Assembly: GCA_010909165.1 (NCBI GenBank)
Contig: MU008164.1
Span: forward strand, 2,004,001 to 2,068,000
DNA: 64,000 nucleotides
Direction of reading: 5' to 3'
Source of the DNA: Anthoceros angustus
Taxonomy: Eukaryota > Streptophyta > Anthocerotopsida > Anthocerotales > Anthocerotaceae
This document shows positions 44,740 through 55,672 of the stretch, in pieces; within the stretch, counting starts at the first letter, position 1, and each line of letters opens with the position of its first letter. The notes below the pieces were generated by a model. The model was not told the DNA's origin, did no database searches, and worked only from the letters and a program-made list of their open reading frames with translations. Position numbers and translations under genes: made by a program.

Positions 44740-45305
44740 GAGATCGAGCACAGGACGTCAGGTCAAGACTCTTCAAGTTCCTGCGAGTACTTCCATTCAG
44801 TCCTTCATCCTGGACCCGGTTAACGATTTAGTCTCGTTTGAGTGTAGATCGTGCTTAGATAGTTACCAACCCCCGGAGCCGGTCTTGGACAAGAGAGTAA
44901 GATGAGGAGTTGGGCGGATTGAAGACCGACACCGTAACAGGCTATGTGATTCGCACATTTTAGGACAGAGGGCCGACTCGGATCTTCAGTCTCCGCCAGC
45001 GACAGGAAGCTGAGGGATTGAGCTAGGGCAGCACGGTCGCCAGAGCGATGACACTCGACTCCCCCTGAGTTTGAAAAATAAATGCCCAGTACCTCAGGAC
45101 ATCTGGATCTCATCCCTGGGAGCGACCGCTCGACCATCGGGCTGAGAAACCATTGGACTGGAGAATTCAGATGCGCACCGGTGCTTCTCTCGCGGTGCAC
45201 ACACCAATTTGAACCAACGCCGAGAGCACGTCGGGCCCCCGAAATGCACCGCTTCGAGCCCACTGGCAATGAAGAGGAGATGAGGAGACGGAAGGACGTC
45301 GACGT
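44740..45305. other. intergenic, no feature seen
   Basis: Lies between the 14-3-3 pseudogene and the 3' end of bL32m. A minus-strand open frame (44,820-45,344) overlaps the last bL32m exon in another frame and has no recognisable motif. Confidence 0.4.
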
Positions 45306-45309
45306 TCCT

Positions 45310-46670
45310 TCACACAGAAGATGATTCCACCTTCGGAGTACCATCGCAACAAAAGAAATGCGGTAACTTCACGCGCCCACATACACTGCAAGGATAACAA
45401 CAAGCGTCAATCTATGAAGCATGGACACAGACATCGGAATCAAGACAAAATAGGAACATTCCTTACAGCAAAGAAGCATGCAACAAGGAAACAGTGGATC
45501 AGACAACTTCCTGGCTTGGAATATCGCAAAATCGAATCAAATTCGATCATTTGGGGAAAGTATCATCTTGTCCAGGTGCAGAGCGCAGCAGCCGCTCGCG
45601 ACAGAGACGAGTCCAAAACCACGCATCAAAGGTACACATAAATAACAGACCCTGACCCACATACCCAAGATGATTAAAAAGACTCACTAAAGATCAGACG
45701 AGTTCCTGGCTTGGAATAAAGCACAATCGAATCATATTCGATCATTTGGGGAAAGTATCATCATATCCAAAACCCTACCCCTAGACACATGCTCTGCCAC
45801 TGAGACGATAAAATTAAACGGATCAGATAAGTTCCTGGCTTGGAATATCGCAAACTCGAATCATATTCGATCATTTGGGGAAAGTATCATCATATCCAAA
45901 ACCCTAACCCTAAAAACACGTCACACCACTGAGACGAGGAAATGAAACGGATCAGACAAGTTCCTGGCTTGGAATATCGCAAAGTCGAATCATATTCGAT
46001 CATTTGGGGAAAGTGTCATCACATCCATTTCAAGGAACACACAACAGACGACAGGACAGCAAATGCAACAGGCCATGTAATCCAGGATTACTTGACCCAC
46101 ATCAGAGAATGTGTACACCCTCAATGAGTCAGAAAAGCAAGGATGTGTTTGTCCGGGTGGCAGAACGCCTCACCAGCAGATGACCTGCAGCTGTGGGCTG
46201 CCTGATAAGCCACCCAGGAAGACTAGAACACACGGTTACAACATCATTATAAGGAAGATCACTCACACACATCTGGAGATGACCGGGTATGGCTTCAAAA
46301 ACTTGGGCCCGTTGCGTTTCCCCTTCCGCGATCGAGTGATCTGCGTACATCATCCAGGAGAAACGAAATGAGGTAATAGCAGCAAGAAAGGTTCATAATA
46401 GGGAGGTGTAATCATTCCAACCTTGCTCTTCGGCACGCCCAGCTCCATGGCTCCAGGCAGCCCACCGTGCCCAGGGACGACGCCAGAAGATGGCAGCGAT
46501 ACACTTGGGACGGAATCCCAGTTCAACGGTGAAGATGAGAGGAGGCCAGGCAAGCCACTTCGGACAAACCCTAAACCACCAACCTCGTACAGGGAGGCAA
46601 GGGCGCCGGCAGCCCTCAAACCCGCCCGGCTGGCGCTAGCCATTAGGCAAGAGATACTAGACGGGGGCAT
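45310..46670 (-). CDS. bL32m: mitochondrial large-subunit ribosomal protein bL32m
   Basis: Three exons on the minus strand: 46,670-46,422, 46,340-46,267 and 45,385-45,310, with GT-AG introns (donors GTTGGA and GTGAGT, acceptors CGCAG and TGCAG). Joined, they give 399 bases, 132 residues, all phases consistent. Residues 1-70 look like a mitochondrial presequence (MASASRAGLRAAGALASLYE, few acidic residues); Met-10 is an alternative start at 46,643. The conserved core is MELGVPKSK + ITRSRKGKRNGPKFLKPYPV + ISRC, then VVCGRVKLPHFFCC, matching plant bL32m, with the CVVC half of a zinc site. bL32 helps shape the peptidyl-transferase region of the ribosome. No disabling change is seen. Confidence 0.9.
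45497..46030. repeat. 129-bp tandem repeat inside bL32m intron 2
   Basis: Units starting GATCAGA(C/T) then TTCCTGGCTTGGAATA begin at about 45,497, 45,692, 45,821 and 45,950; the last two steps are 129 bp. Each contains the inverted repeat CGAAT-CAT-ATTCG followed by ATTTGGGGAAAGT. The array lies entirely within the 881-bp second intron (45,386-46,266). Confidence 0.88.
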
Positions 46671-46859
46671 CTAGCACGCTTATATAGCACAAAGTAGGGG
46701 CGGCCTCTCAAAAACCCTAAACACCCAACCGGCGATTCTCAAATTATTCGCAAATAGTACATATGTTCTTCAATTTATCATACCTCTCGAAATAGCAAAA
46801 GAGATCGATGTCGGTCGATAACAAACATCCTAGCCTGTGTTTCATCTCAACCAGCGCAG
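46671..46859. promoter_or_regulatory. divergent promoter region
   Basis: Only about 190 bases separate the bL32m start (minus) from the PPR pseudogene (plus). The stretch is AT-rich with TTATATAGC at 46,679 but no canonical TATA box at a convincing distance. Shared upstream sequence is likely; specific elements are not shown. Confidence 0.3.
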
Positions 46860-48545
46860 ATGGCGCATCGATCGGAGAGCAGGATGGAGATGCCGATGGA
46901 GCCAGAGCTGGCCTGGTGGGATTCTCAGATGAGGAGGGCCACAGAGAATGTGGAGAATCGAGGGAGCCTATTGAAACATTTGAGCTCCTGGTGCAGCGGG
47001 TTTGTTATGTTACCAATTCTATTTTCTACATTGTGCGGAAGAAGTGCATTGCAGAGAAGGACTTGTGTGCTAGGCTGGGGCATACTCTGGCTGTCGGAAG
47101 TGAGTACGAGCGAGACGCTTTCTCGTCTGACCACGTCATTGGTATGTGTGCCTCGCATGGCAAGTTGGACATGTGGTGACATGGGATGCCATGATCGCAG
47201 GATACATTCGACGGGGGCTCGGGGATGAAGCGCTGGCTTTGTATGCAAGTGTGCAGGAGGAGGCCATCACGCCAGCCGATCATGTTACATTTGTGTGCCT
47301 GCTTCCAGCATGTGCCAGTGTGGGATCCCTGGTGCAGGGTCTGCAGCTTCATTCACAGATTCGTGGAAGGGGCGTGGAAGAGGATGTGCGAGCGGGTACC
47401 TCTTTGGTGGACGTGTATGCAAAATGTGGGAGCTTGGGAGATGCTGGGAGGGTTTTCCACAGCTTGCCTACAAGAGATGAGGTGCGTTGGAATCCCATGA
47501 TCACAGGACAGTGTCAGCAGGGGCTTGGTCAAGATGCCCTGGCTCTGTATTCGGCTACGCAACAAGAAGGCATCACTACGTTTGTATGCCTTCTTCAGGC
47601 ATGCGCCAGCGTGAGAGCTTTGCAGCAGGGAATGCAGCTGCATTCAGTGATTGGTGAAAGGGGCCTCGAAGGTCATGTGCTAGTTGGTAAGAGTTTTGTG
47701 GACATGTATGCGAAATGTGGGAACTTGGAGGAGGCTCGCAGAGTGTTTGACACGTCGCGCACAAGAGACTTAGTGACCTGGAGAGTCTTGTTCAATGGGT
47801 ATGCGGAACACAGCAATGGCGAAATGGCCAGTCAGTGCTTAAAAGAGTTGATCAGGTAGGGTGTCCAGCCAGATGCCACGACTTTCATCTGCTTTTTTGT
47901 TGCCTGCAGTCATTCCGGCCTGGTACACGAGGGCCAATAGTATTTCAAGATGATGGAGGAGGACTATGGGTTTGTGTAAACCGGCTGTCACTACAACTGC
48001 ATGGTGGATCTCCTCGGCCTGTCAGGCCATCTAGACGAAGCGGAGAGACTGCGGCGAACCAGATTACTTCCAAATGGGGGTGGGCTGGAAAGATTTTCTG
48101 AGTGCTTGCAATAGCCACGGTGATGTTGAGCGTGGAAGGCGATGCTTTGAGCATCTTGGATACCTGAATTCAGACGATGCCAGTCCATAGGTGCTGCTGG
48201 GTAAAATCTATGCGAACGCAGGCTCACAGTATGCAAGCAGATGACCGAGCTTTCCTGTAAGATGAAGACTGTGAACACGAGGTTGAAGGAGGAGGGGGGC
48301 CATTCCTCACACACACAGCTGGTCCTCAAGGCAGTGTCCGAGCAGGAGAAGGAGGATTCCTTGTGTGGGCATGCAGAAAAGCCAAGCATCCACCATCATC
48401 GTGAACCGGAGAGTAGAGGCCTTCTCCTTCTTCCTATTGAAGTGCGGAGTCAAAGGGATTCCAGGAATGATGTGGACAGAGCAGGTCTTCTCCTTTCTTT
48501 GGTTGCTTTTAAAGGAGGTGGACAGAAGAGTTCCGTAGACAACTG
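46860..48545 (+). pseudogene. DYW-type PPR pseudogene
   Basis: Plus-strand PLS-type PPR motifs cross two frames joined near 47,160. They include VVTWDAMIAGYIRRGLGDEA, LVDVYAKCGSLGDAGRVF and FVDMYAKCGNLEEARRVFD. After the TAG at 47,857 the same frame continues as GVQPDATTFICFFVACSHSG and NCMVDLLGLSGHLDEAERL, interrupted by another TAG and a TAA. Further on, HTQLVLKAVSEQEKEDSLCG and HAEK are the start of a DYW domain (C-to-U editing deaminase-like), then homology fades. Its motifs resemble those of the long PPR gene at 58,137. Three in-frame stops plus frameshifts show it is dead. Confidence 0.85.
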
Positions 48546-48689
48546 AGGTTACTCCATTGGTTTGTTGCTCAGCAGAAGGATGTGCAAATGGCCTGCCTTT
48601 GGCGGAATCCCGCCTCCCAGTGTGCGAAGCAGGGTTGCAACAGGTTGTGACTGCTCAGGTTCTTTCACTAGATCAATTGAGAGCAGGCC

Positions 48690-49455
48690 TAGTGGAAAAC
48701 GACATCAGAACGAAGCACGTACTTCGCACCTCTGGCAACTACCTTCGCTTCGTGGAACATACACTCGCGTCCATGGAGGTGGAACAGAGCCATGCCGGCC
48801 ACTCAAGCAACCAACAGGAAAATTTCCAGGCCTCAGCAGCCCTGTCCCACATACAGCACACACAAGATGGAAGCATGCAAGATGGTGTCTCTCACCTCCG
48901 CAACCACGCGTCTCCTGTCATAGAAAACTGTCTCCCCTCCGACCAATGCATCCTTTCTGGACTATTCCCTTCCTGACAGGTACACCAGAAGAGTGTACTC
49001 CGACGCATGCCTCCACCAAGTGCCACACTCTCATCGACGTGCTTCCCAAACCTCTGACCTGCCACATACCCGCATGGTGAAGCTTCAGGATGCAGCAGCA
49101 GCAGCCCCAAGCCACGGCACGAACACTGCCTTACGCTCACCTGTAGAACCGGATGTCGGGGTTCAGGCCAACCGCTCTCCTGCCTCTGACTCTCATGTCC
49201 TCAAATAAGGATGCCAGCCCAGCTTCCCAAATCCTTTCTGCCAACACAGGACTCTGCAGCACACACGGCCGTTGTCTCTGTAGGCCTCTCCTCTGGCGGG
49301 CCCCCCGCTGCCCTGCAGCACAAACCCAAGTGCCTCTGAAGGGTGCACAAAGGCTTCACATTCCTTCGTGGACAGGAACATGGGGACCTGCAATACAGGT
49401 ATGCTCTCAATTCCATTAAACTCTCTTCTCAAGAGGTCAGATCCACTATCCAATC
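48690..49455 (-). pseudogene. 2OG-Fe(II) oxygenase pseudogene, copy 1
   Basis: Minus-strand exons are about 49,455-49,141, 49,058-48,896 and 48,801-48,690. Readable blocks: PMFLSTKECEAFV, GEAYRDNGRV, SPVLAERIWEAGLASLFEDM, AVGLNPDIRFYR; then GQRFGKHVDESVALGGG (HxD iron ligands), EYTLLVYLSG, VGGETVFYDRR; then GMALFHLHGRECMFHEAK (distal His) and KYVLRSDVVF (Arg for 2-oxoglutarate). This is the prolyl-4-hydroxylase-like family. Damage: one base lost after RDNGRV, a CGG where the intron-1 acceptor should be CAG, a TAG before VGGETVF, and one further base lost before SEYTLL that copy 2 retains. Confidence 0.82.
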
Positions 49456-49887
49456 CTGCAGCAAGCAAAGGCAAAGCAAAGCAGAAAGAGGATATTACAG
49501 TGAACAAATCCGAGCCCACAGCTGGTCCTCAAGGCAGTGTCCGAGCAGGAGAAGGAGGATTCCTTGTGTGGGCATGCAGAAAGCCAAGCATCCACCATCA
49601 TCGTGAACCGGAGAGAGGCCTTCTCCTTCTTCCTATTGAAGTGCGGAGTCAAAGGGATTCCAGGAATGATGTGGACAGAGCAGGTCTTCTCCTTTCTTTG
49701 GTTGCTTTTAAAGGAGGTGGACAGAAGAGTTCCGTGAGACAACTGAGGTTACTCCATTGGTTTGTTGCTCAGCAGAAGGATGTGCAAATGGCCTGCCTTT
49801 GGCGGAATCCGCCTCCCAGTGTGCGAAGCAGGGTTGCAACAGGTTGTGACTGCTCAGGTTCTTTCACTAGATCAATTGAGAGCAGGC

Positions 49888-50652
49888 CTAGTGGAAAACG
49901 ACATCAGAACGAAGCACGTACTTCGCACCTCTGGCAACTACCTTCGCTTCGTGGAACATACACTCGCGTCCATGGAGGTGGAACAGAGCCATGCCGGCCA
50001 CTCAAGCAACCAACAGGAAAATTTCCAGGCCTCAGCAGCCCTGTCCCACATACAGCACACACAAGATGGAAGCATGCAAGATGGTGTCTCTCACCTCCGC
50101 AACCACGCGTCTCCTGTCATAGAAAACTGTCTCCCCTCCGACCAATGCATCCTTTCTGGACTATTCCCTTCCTGACAGGTACACCAGAAGAGTGTACTCC
50201 GACGCATGCCCTCCACCAAGTGCCACACTCTCATCGACGTGCTTCCCAAACCTCTGACCTGCCACATACCCGCATGGTGAAGCTTCAGGATGCAGCAGCA
50301 GCAGCCCCCAAGCCACGGCACGAACACTGCCTTACGCTCACCTGTAGAACCGGATGTCGGGGTTCAGGCCAACCGCTCTCCTGCCTCTGACTCTCATGTC
50401 CTCAAATAAGGATGCCAGCCCAGCTTCCCAAATCCTTTCTGCCAACACAGGACTCTGCAGCACACACGGCCGTTGTCTCTGTAGGCCTCTCCTCTGGCAG
50501 GCCCCCGCTGCCCTGCACAAACCCAAGTGCCTCTGAAGGGTGCACAAAGGCTTCACATTCCTTCGTGGACAGGAACATGGGGACCTGCAATACAGGTATG
50601 CTCTCAATTCCATTAAACTCTCTTCTCAAGAGGTCAGATCCACTATCCAATC
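49888..50652 (-). pseudogene. 2OG-Fe(II) oxygenase pseudogene, copy 2
   Basis: Duplicate of copy 1, 1.2 kb away. It keeps the frame through KHVDESVALGGGHASEYTLL, where copy 1 has lost a base. It shares the loss after RDNGRV, the changed acceptor before the GQRFGKHVD exon and the TAG before VGGETVFYD, so these predate the duplication. Upstream sequence on the minus strand (50,695 to about 50,990) may hold an N-terminal exon with MSRQGQARAGEAEAEASTW and ALRAGNAALDGNPSLV; no in-phase splice to 50,652 can be made. An active enzyme is unlikely unless the shared lesions are sequence errors. Confidence 0.8.
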
Positions 50653-51295
50653 CTGCAGCAAGCAAAGGCAAAGCAAAGCAGAAAGAGGATATTACAGTGA
50701 ACAAATCCGAGCCCCGCAGCTGGTTCAAGCCCAAGAAGAAGAAGAAGAATTTTATTTGAGTCCACTAAGGACGGATTTCCGTCCAAGGCAGCATTTCCCG
50801 CCCTCAGAGCTGGCCACGTGCTTGCCTCTGCTTCGGCCTCTCCTGCCCTAGCCTGGCCCTGCCTCGACATCGAGCCTCTGCTTTGGAATGTGGTGTTTAC
50901 GACCCCGATCTCCTTACAGGCATCTAAAAGAGACCCAGAAAAGCAAAGATCCAGAGAAGCTTGCGTTCTCGTCCAGGCGGAAGTGTCGGGGAAGGTGAAG
51001 TAACGCAGACCTAGCCTGCGGGAAAAAAAGCATGTCTCCACGTCTCTTGGCTTTACTCTGTGTGACCGATTAGTCTCTGTTTTCATCTTCCAGACCGGGG
51101 GTAGTTCCGTTGCAAATGGTCTTGCACGAATGTCGGAGTCGTGAATTGTTGAGGCTATCAATTGGCAGGGGCAGCAGACAGAAGGCTATGCCTGTAGCAG
51201 CCAAATTGATGAGCCTCACAGGGAGAAGACCGGATTTGGTGAAGCAGGTCTGCGAAGCTATTTTGAGGTGTTGGAGAAGATAGGTAGTTACTGCG

Positions 51296-51480
51296 ATGAA
51301 ATCTCCAGCCGAGAGGTCAGATCCACAATCTAGTCTTACATCAAGGCTAAGGCAAAGCAAAGGAGAAAGAGGGCATTACCGTGAACAAATCCAAGGCCCG
51401 CAGCTCGTTCACTGCCCAAGGCAGCATTTCCCTTCCACAAAGCTGGCCACAAGCTGTGCAAGATCGCGCAGAGGAAAGGC
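51296..51480 (-). pseudogene. third, diverged copy of the oxygenase 5' region
   Basis: GAGGTCAGATCCAC(A)ATC, AAGGCAAAGCAAAGGAGAAAG and GTGAACAAATCCAAGGCCCG parallel 50,629-50,720 with many substitutions. GGCAGCATTTCCC follows, as at 50,790. This is an older duplicate of the 5' end only. Confidence 0.6.
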
Positions 51481-51762
51481 GGGTGAGACCGGTAGCAGTT
51501 TCCTGTGATAGGGAGGATTTGAAGGAAGAGCTCGTTCGGAAGATCAGGGAACCAACGACATTGAACTAAAGTGAAGTAGGAGACTTTATTATGAAAAAGA
51601 GATGGAACCCATCAGGAGAAGAGGAACAGCCCAGGTCGCCTATCTTGTAAATGCCTACTGCACCGAGGATATCAAAATCGAGGATGCTAAAGGGCCTACC
51701 CACCACCGGTGCCAAAAAAGTCGCACCGTTGTCTTATACATTGCATTGGCCAATGCCCGTTG
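51481..51762. other. no feature seen
   Basis: No recognisable gene, RNA or element. Confidence 0.4.
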
Positions 51763-51816
51763 CAGGTGTCCACGTTGTCTATAGAAAGCCAGGTGTCCAC
51801 GTTGTCTATAGAAAGC
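51763..51816. repeat. 27-bp tandem duplication
   Basis: A 27-bp unit beginning CAGGTGTCCACGTTGTCTAT occurs twice without gap or mismatch. Confidence 0.95.
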
Positions 51817-51937
51817 CACGATACATGAAAGAGGGAAGCCATTCCTGCGGCTGTGATACTCCTAGCACAGATCTTAACGCGCCTTGCCCATGGCCCCATG
51901 GATCTCGATAGCAAGGGAATGAAATCGTGCCCTATTT

Positions 51938-52068
51938 CATAGAAGAGTACTTGTGAACCTTTGCCGTGGCATAGAAGAGTATTTGCGAACCTTCACCATG
52001 GCATAGAAAAATATTTGCGAACCTCTTCGCCGTGGCATAGAAGAGTACTTGCGAGCCTTCGCCTTGAC
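51938..52068. repeat. 32-34 bp tandem repeat x4
   Basis: CATAGAAGAGTA-TTTGCGAACC units start at 51,938, 51,970, 52,002 and 52,036. Confidence 0.9.
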
Positions 52069-53131
52069 ACATCCTCCCCTGCCCACTCTGGAGGGTTCAG
52101 GATCACATGCTCACTGAGGGAATTTCGATAGGGTCAGTGACAACCATATCTGCAATCGAAACCTAGTCCCTGGGCCAAAAAATGTCCGCTCGGAGGGAAC
52201 CCGTTAGGCAGAGTATAAGGGCGCTTCATGTAGGGAAAGAAGCATCCTCCTTGGCCAACGAAAATATGACATCGTGAACAGCGTCATGTGTAGCAATGCG
52301 TTGCCTGCCCTGCAGGCAAGCAAGGTGAGTGCTCGAGTCGTCGTCGAGGGGCGCCACAAAGCTGCAAGCCAGAAGAGAGCAAGCCAAAGGCTGGACCAGG
52401 TCCAGACAAAACCTCATTGCGATAGAAAAAGAGGCTGGTGCGATTCGAAAAACCTGGATGCAAGGCCGAGCAAGAAGCCATCAACCTGCTCCCTTCCCTG
52501 AGCTAGAGCGAAGTCGAGCTCGAGCCGCCCTGGGGATGGACGAGTCCCGAAGAAGGGCCACTTGAACGTACCGATATTGCTTTTCCAAGAAGGACGCTTG
52601 AATCCAAGGCGCAGAATCCGGCCAGGCTCACGCAGGCCGAATGTGACGACATTGAACTTGGACACATCACCCTATGTATGGATGTAACTGCAGACGAGTT
52701 CTTTAGTTGGAACGAGCGCGAACGGAAGAACCAGGAAGAATTAGGGTATCAAGGTTCGTCTTATGGACGGAACTAAAATTGCTGAGAAGTTGACATCATC
52801 TCCTCCATACGTGAGCGCTGTTATGGAAGTTGGTCGTCAGTTACGCACGCAAGACGCTGCAAGAAATTTGTCTCTAGAGTCGAATGCAGACTTTCTTGCG
52901 GATTGCAATACTGTTTTGGAATGCGATGTGCTGGTACAGGTGAAAGGAGAATGGAATGGCCAATGGCCGAGCTCTTATCAAGTGTACACACCTAGACGGA
53001 GATTTCCAACGATGGTTAGTGAAATTGGAATATCTCAAAGTCTTCTCCATCCATGCGGGAAGAAAAACCGGTAGAGTTCTTCCCCTTCCATACACATGTA
53101 CATAGCATTGAAAAAAAATGATTTAAGAGCT
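52069..53131. other. no supported gene
   Basis: Short frames such as 52,763-53,074 (plus) and 52,414-52,665 (minus) have protein-like composition, but I recognise no motif. They could be remnants of host genes. Confidence 0.35.
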
Positions 53132-53139
53132 ATGATACT

Positions 53140-54210
53140 ATGGAATACCGATCTAGTCACGCGGCATCCACATTTTTTTAGGGTTGTGGATAGAAAGAAA
53201 TAGTCCCGCCGCATACGGCGGAACTATTTCGGCATGTCATGCATGACCACATCGGTTGGGGCTGCAGCCCCTCGGTGTCCCGATGTGGTCAACCTACCCC
53301 ATGACACACAAAATGATTCCACGACACACATAAACTTTTCTTCTTTTGGGGTTAGGGTTGCGTTGAGGTCATTTGCGTTGCCGCAATGGCGCGGCAACGT
53401 AATATGTCATGTCCGTGATCGCGGCATCCACAATTTTTTGTTAGGGTTGTCAGCGGTTGCGTTAGCGCTGCGCTTACCGTATGCAATTGCGCTTATGCGT
53501 TGCCATCTGTTTGCGCGTCGAGTGCGTTTGGCCTTACGTCCAAGGTCGCAAGTGTTTAGCACTCCGCATCTGTGGCTGCAACGCTTCCTAGGCTGCCGCC
53601 ACGGAGTGCGCCATAGCACCAACTTTTAAAACAAGCTTGCACCAGAAGGACCAACAGAGAAGGGCTTCCATAAAAACAGTCTTACACATACAATGCTTGC
53701 ACCCAAAAAAGCCTACAGTGCACAAGCGTACAGTTCAAAGGGCCTACTGGACTACATAGCCTGTCCATGCCATCAGATGCCGCTGCCGAATCTGTCTCGA
53801 TTGTGAGCATGCATATTCTACTGATGGTCGCGCCAGACAGATGCGAAAGTGAGACCGAGGCGAAAGCGAGACCGCGATATCAAGGCCTTGAGCAAATGGG
53901 AACTGTGCACACGGGCCATACTTGCGAACTAAAATTTGTGTATGTATGTCTTGCCCGCATGTTTAACATGTATGTGTGTTGATGGGACCGAAACCCTAAA
54001 GAAAACATCTGCATGACACAATCGGAACACGAGGCCTATGAACGTGTGATAGAAAGTTTTTTGCCTCGAACGTACAGAAGCTGATGTGGTACGTATTATA
54101 CGTGTATTATATGTAAGTATCTAAAAGATGTCGTGGCATATTCCCGTAGCGTACACCGAAAAAAAAGAAAGTCAGCCACACGCTCCCATGTGACCAGATC
54201 GGTATTCCAT
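53140..54210. mobile_element. 1.07-kb TIR element (hAT- or MULE-like, non-autonomous)
   Basis: The left end ATGGAATACCGATCTAGTCA(C) at 53,140-53,160 and the inverse of the right end at 54,190-54,210 agree at 20 of 21 bases. The 8-bp flanks are ATGATACT (53,132-53,139) and ATGATACC (54,211-54,218), a target duplication with one change. Eight-base duplications are typical of hAT elements, and 8-9 of Mutator-like ones. Inside, GCGGCATCCACA-TTTTTT-TAGGGTTGT occurs twice (about 53,162 and 53,421). No transposase frame is present. Confidence 0.72.
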
Positions 54211-54218
54211 ATGATACC

Positions 54219-55672
54219 ATTGATGCTTACGAAGAATAATGGATTGAATACCCTGTCGAGATTGGATCTTTTGCATAGGCTCTTTGTAGCCCACAACCCC
54301 AGGATATCTTCTCAAAAAATATGTGGGATGTAGTTTGTTCTCGAGTAGAATTTGCAAATGGGGTAACCTTGTGACGGACCCAACATCCTAATGTATCGGG
54401 TAGCACTTCCATCACGTTTGCTTGGCTTACGGCCTGCTGGACACACATAGAGTCACCAAGAATCTTGTCACGGGGATCATGTCACTTCTTGAGAAGCGAG
54501 AAATCGTTGTGCCAGATGCCCATCGAGTACACCGCTTCCTGCGTGGGTGACTAGACATTGAGTTTCCCCCATCGCCAAATGTACACATACAACATCAGCC
54601 AAGCATCCACCATCGTCCGGCCTTTGCTCATCTCCGGGATTCTTTACTCACACAAATCCAGTATCCCCCACTTCATTCTCCTGGCCCAGTGGCACGCTTC
54701 CCTCCCGAAACACGACCAATCGTGGCTGCCACTGTTGGCCAGCTTCGAGCAGGGCCACAGGGTTGCGAAAGATCTGCAATTGGCGAGACATGACATACGC
54801 GGCCGCTCGGACCAGAAGCCAGAACCCGACCGACGTCACGCCGAAGCGGAATTGCGCCAGGCTCGGATCTGGAGCTCCTGACCACATGCGCAGTGGAGAG
54901 CGCGGCCACGTGCTTCCCGCCTACCCCGAATCTCCGCCGCAGGCTCGCCGCCCCCGGCGAATGTACTTTTCAGGGCGCAACTTTCCGAGGCCGGCGATTC
55001 GTGCGTTTCACGGCTCCAATCCCCGGCATCGATCTCATGTGCTCGCAGGGTCCGGTCCTGCCGTCCTGCAGTCCTGCCGTCCTGCCGTCCTGCCTCTGCT
55101 GATCGCTTCTTCATTGGCTGCCTCGGTCGCTTGTGTGGGCGGTGGAAGTCGGTCCCGGGGCTCCCATGTGCGCCTGTCGTCCTATGTCCTCCTCCCGCTC
55201 TTCCAACCTGGCTGCGGACGCTGCCTTCTCCCCATTTGCTGGCTGCCGCTGCCGTGGCGGATCGCCCAAGATCGGGGCAACTCGGTGGAGCGGGCGCTTT
55301 GCGGGCCAGGGATTGGCTGCTTCGAGAGAGGGGAGAAGATTTGGCTGCCGGCAGGCTTCTTGAGGGGCAGTCTGCGCTGAAGTTCCGTGCGTGCGTGCGT
55401 GAGTGTTTGCTGGGCGGTGGGTTGCTGGAGACTCGGCTGCCTGTGAGTCTGCCTCTGTCCTGCAGCTCATGTGCCGCAGGCCTCCGGGGAGGTTTCAAGG
55501 ATGTGGGCTTTGGAACTGGCGTTGTGGGCACAAGAAGATGCATGTGGGAGGAAGGTGGCGGGCAGTTTCGCTTCTGCGTGCGGGAGAGGGAGGGCATGGG
55601 TTGATGGAGAATTGCGGTGTTCTGAACGCTGGGTAGCTGTTTAAGCTGTGGTGGAGCGTGTCGGTTTGAGCC
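54219..55672. promoter_or_regulatory. upstream region of the EID1-like gene
   Basis: No independent gene is supported. From about 54,830 the composition becomes GC-rich. A G-box CACGTG, a bZIP/bHLH-binding hexamer common in light-responsive plant promoters, lies at 54,907-54,912. An 8-bp repeat CCTGCCGT (five imperfect units) lies at 55,059-55,098. Transcription start and untranslated leader cannot be placed. Confidence 0.4.

Larger units (their letters stand above)
48310..50720. repeat. 1.2-kb tandem segmental duplication
   Basis: The segment from CAGCTGGTCCTCAAGGCAGT (about 48,315) to about 49,515 is repeated at about 49,516-50,715, a period of 1,201 bp. The copies are nearly identical, differing by a few 1-6 base indels. 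Each unit holds a DYW-domain remnant (plus) and an oxygenase gene body (minus). Confidence 0.92.

Noticed and set aside
49368-50390. 340-codon plus-strand frame
   Set aside because: It crosses the duplicated DYW debris and runs antisense to the oxygenase exons, which have much stronger family evidence on the minus strand.
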